A stretch of 64,000 nucleotides of DNA from positions 248,001-312,000 of the forward strand of contig NZ_CP120416.1 in NCBI RefSeq assembly GCF_032773895.1, in the 5' to 3' direction. The position numbers and the translations under genes were made by a program. Each line of letters opens with the position of its first letter. Position 1 is the first letter of the stretch. The DNA is from Teredinibacter sp. KSP-S5-2 (GTDB taxonomy: Bacteria; Pseudomonadota; Gammaproteobacteria; Pseudomonadales; Cellvibrionaceae). Shown in pieces: positions 62,708-64,000 of the stretch. The notes beneath the pieces are model-generated. The model made no database searches. It had not been told where the DNA came from and saw only the letters and a program-made list of their open reading frames with translations.

Positions 62708-64000
62708 TTGCCTTCCATATCCTTCTTCATATCTCTTGCGTCTTTTAAGCGTTGTTCGATTTTTGCGCGTGTGTATTTATCTGAATCCACCAGCTTAAGT
62801 GCATTTTTAAGTTGAATTTCCGCTTTGTCAGGCAAACCGTTCAGCATAAAGTATTCGGCTCTGGCGCGATGGACTTCCAGTATATCTCCTGCCAAGCCGT
62901 GTACTTCGGCAAGTAAGTACCACACATAGTCATCTTTGGGGCGGCGCTCAACATGTCTTTCTAACAATTGTTGGCACTGTTCATATTTACCTGCCTGCAT
63001 ATATATTTCTGCCAGAGAAACATTTAGCGGGTGATTGCGCGGGTAATCTTTGAGTAATGCCTCAAGAGGTTTGACCGCTTTTTGAAATTGTTCTTCCTCG
63101 GACCAGAGTTTGGACTGGGCGATAATGTAAAAAAAGTTCTTCGAATCGCCTTTTAGTAATTCTGTCAGCAGTTCTTGCGCTTTGGCGAATTCCCTTGTGC
63201 GGGTGTAGGCGAGTGCAAGACCATACTTTGCTGGTTCAACGGGAGTGACTTTGCTTTCCAGCATCGACTCAAAAATACGCACGGCTTTATGCGGGTTATG
63301 CTCGTGCAATAAATTGGTGCGGGCTTTTAATAAAAGGTACTCTAGGCTGGCAAACTGGGGTTGGGTTTGGTACTTCTGTGCGCGCAGTTTTGAATCTGTA
63401 ACACGGGATTCTGTTACCGGGTGAGTTAACAGAAACTCGGGGGGACGGCGCTGATAGCGAGTGATTTTTAACATCTCTTCGAACATGTCTGGCATGGCAG
63501 AAGGGTCTGCACCAGAGCGAACTAAGGTTTCCATTCCAACACGATCCGCTTCTCTTTCCATTTGTCGACTAAAACTTAGTTGGTTGCTCATCGCCGCGGC
63601 TTGGGTTGCGGAAATGGCAGCAATACCCGCGTCACCGCCTGCGGTAGCAGAAAGAAGAATACTGGCGATAATGGCGGCAAGCGTGGGGATTTGCGCGTCT
63701 TTTTGTGCTTCTAATCGGCGAGAGTAATGTCGTTGACTTAAGTGGGCCAATTCGTGAGCCAGTACGGACGAAAACTGATACTGGTTTTCTGCATACTTAA
63801 ACAACCCTGTGTGCACACCGATAACGCCTCCCGGTACAGCGAATGCGTTAATTGCCGGGTTTTCGATAACCAGAACATCAAGACGTTTGTCTTCCAGCGC
63901 ACTATAACGGGCGAGATTTAGAATGGTTTGTTCAACATAGTCCTGCAAAAAAGGGTCGGTCGATGTGGGAATGTGTGACCGGTATACCCGTAACCATTTT
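62704..64000 (-). CDS. bepA: BepA-like M48 metalloprotease with TPR repeats, N-terminus cut by window edge
   Basis: The frame is open through the right edge; the codons beyond an internal TTG at 63948 read WLRVYRSHIPTSTDPFLQDYVE, matching the N-terminal part of BepA/YfgC, so the gene starts outside. Zinc motif LAHELAHLSQRH (HExxH), the third-ligand region in QMEREADRVGM, and TPR-like helices (KYGLALAYTRTREFAKAQELL, PLNVSLAEIYMQAGKYEQCQQLL) follow. Periplasmic; BepA degrades stalled LptD and other outer-membrane proteins at the BAM complex. The symbol is by similarity and gene architecture. Confidence 0.88.
   Translation of the reverse strand, partial: KWLRVYRSHIPTSTDPFLQDYVEQTILNLARYSALEDKRLDVLVIENPAINAFAVPGGVIGVHTGLFKYAENQYQFSSVLAHELAHLSQRHYSRRLEAQKDAQIPTLAAIIASILLSATAGGDAGIAAISATQAAAMSNQLSFSRQMEREADRVGMETLVRSGADPSAMPDMFEEMLKITRYQRRPPEFLLTHPVTESRVTDSKLRAQKYQTQPQFASLEYLLLKARTNLLHEHNPHKAVRIFESMLESKVTPVEPAKYGLALAYTRTREFAKAQELLTELLKGDSKNFFYIIAQSKLWSEEEQFQKAVKPLEALLKDYPRNHPLNVSLAEIYMQAGKYEQCQQLLERHVERRPKDDYVWYLLAEVHGLAGDILEVHRARAEYFMLNGLPDKAEIQLKNALKLVDSDKYTRAKIEQRLKDARDMKKDMEGN

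Overview
The window looks like chromosomal DNA from a marine or polysaccharide-degrading gammaproteobacterium of the Cellvibrionaceae type (Teredinibacter / Saccharophagus / Cellvibrio-like). Three things point there: long poly-serine linkers joining secreted enzymes to CBM5/12-like modules, FabV as enoyl-ACP reductase, and a housekeeping gene order typical of gammaproteobacteria with Pseudomonas-like details (map-glnD-dapC-dapD-dapE; 344-residue DapD). The family assignment is inference. I saw no rRNA, tRNA, CRISPR array, insertion sequence or prophage.

Layout. 1-4852 (minus): SOS-controlled mutagenesis cassette imuA-imuB-dnaE2, with a perfect LexA box in front and dnaE2 cut by the left edge. 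5062-9791: an orphan lipoprotein, a ROK sugar kinase, a secreted S9 peptidase and a small exported protein. 10408-13286: two consecutive secreted proteases of unrelated catalytic type (trypsin-like S1 and astacin-like M12A) carrying the same tail of poly-Ser linker, CBM5/12-like module, poly-Ser linker, CBM5/12 module. 13332-16718: a divergent envelope cluster of unknown role (outer-membrane barrel and Gln/Asp/Arg-repeat protein on minus; DUF6502 and DUF5666 lipoprotein on plus) with operator-like inverted repeats between its halves. 17147-19309: a response-regulator/PAS/GGDEF/EAL protein. 19318-22750 (minus): miaE, a glycosyltransferase, a TauE/SafE permease and a CPBP membrane protein. 22922-26141: fabV, tas and an LpxL-type acyltransferase.

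26337-30010 is dapA-bamC-MBL hydrolase-purC. A 487-bp gap with a back-to-back pair of perfect DnaA boxes follows, then a PilZ protein, an OmpA-like lipoprotein and rsmJ. 32636-40938 (minus) runs map-glnD-dapC-nth-yffB-dapD-dapE plus a small membrane protein, so four lysine/diaminopimelate genes (dapA, dapC, dapD, dapE) lie in this window. 41164-56534 is a small exported protein followed by the classical run rpsB-tsf-pyrH-frr-uppS-cdsA-dxr-rseP-bamA-skp-lpxD-fabZ-lpxA-lpxB-rnhB: translation, isoprenoid carrier lipid, phospholipid, outer-membrane assembly and lipid A genes together. The run stops after rnhB; dnaE and accA, which follow in E. coli, are not here.

56888-64000 holds a second PilZ protein, a coiled-coil membrane protein, a YciH/SUI1 factor, a voltage-gated-type K+ channel with a C-terminal zinc ribbon, an LpxH-like phosphoesterase, a second GGDEF-EAL protein and a BepA-like M48 protease cut by the right edge. 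Common themes are envelope biogenesis (bamA, bamC, skp, lpxA/B/D, rseP, bepA-like), cyclic-di-GMP signalling (two GGDEF-EAL proteins and two PilZ proteins) and extracellular hydrolysis. The strongest candidates for something under-described are the twin protease locus and the 13.3-16.7 kb divergent envelope cluster.
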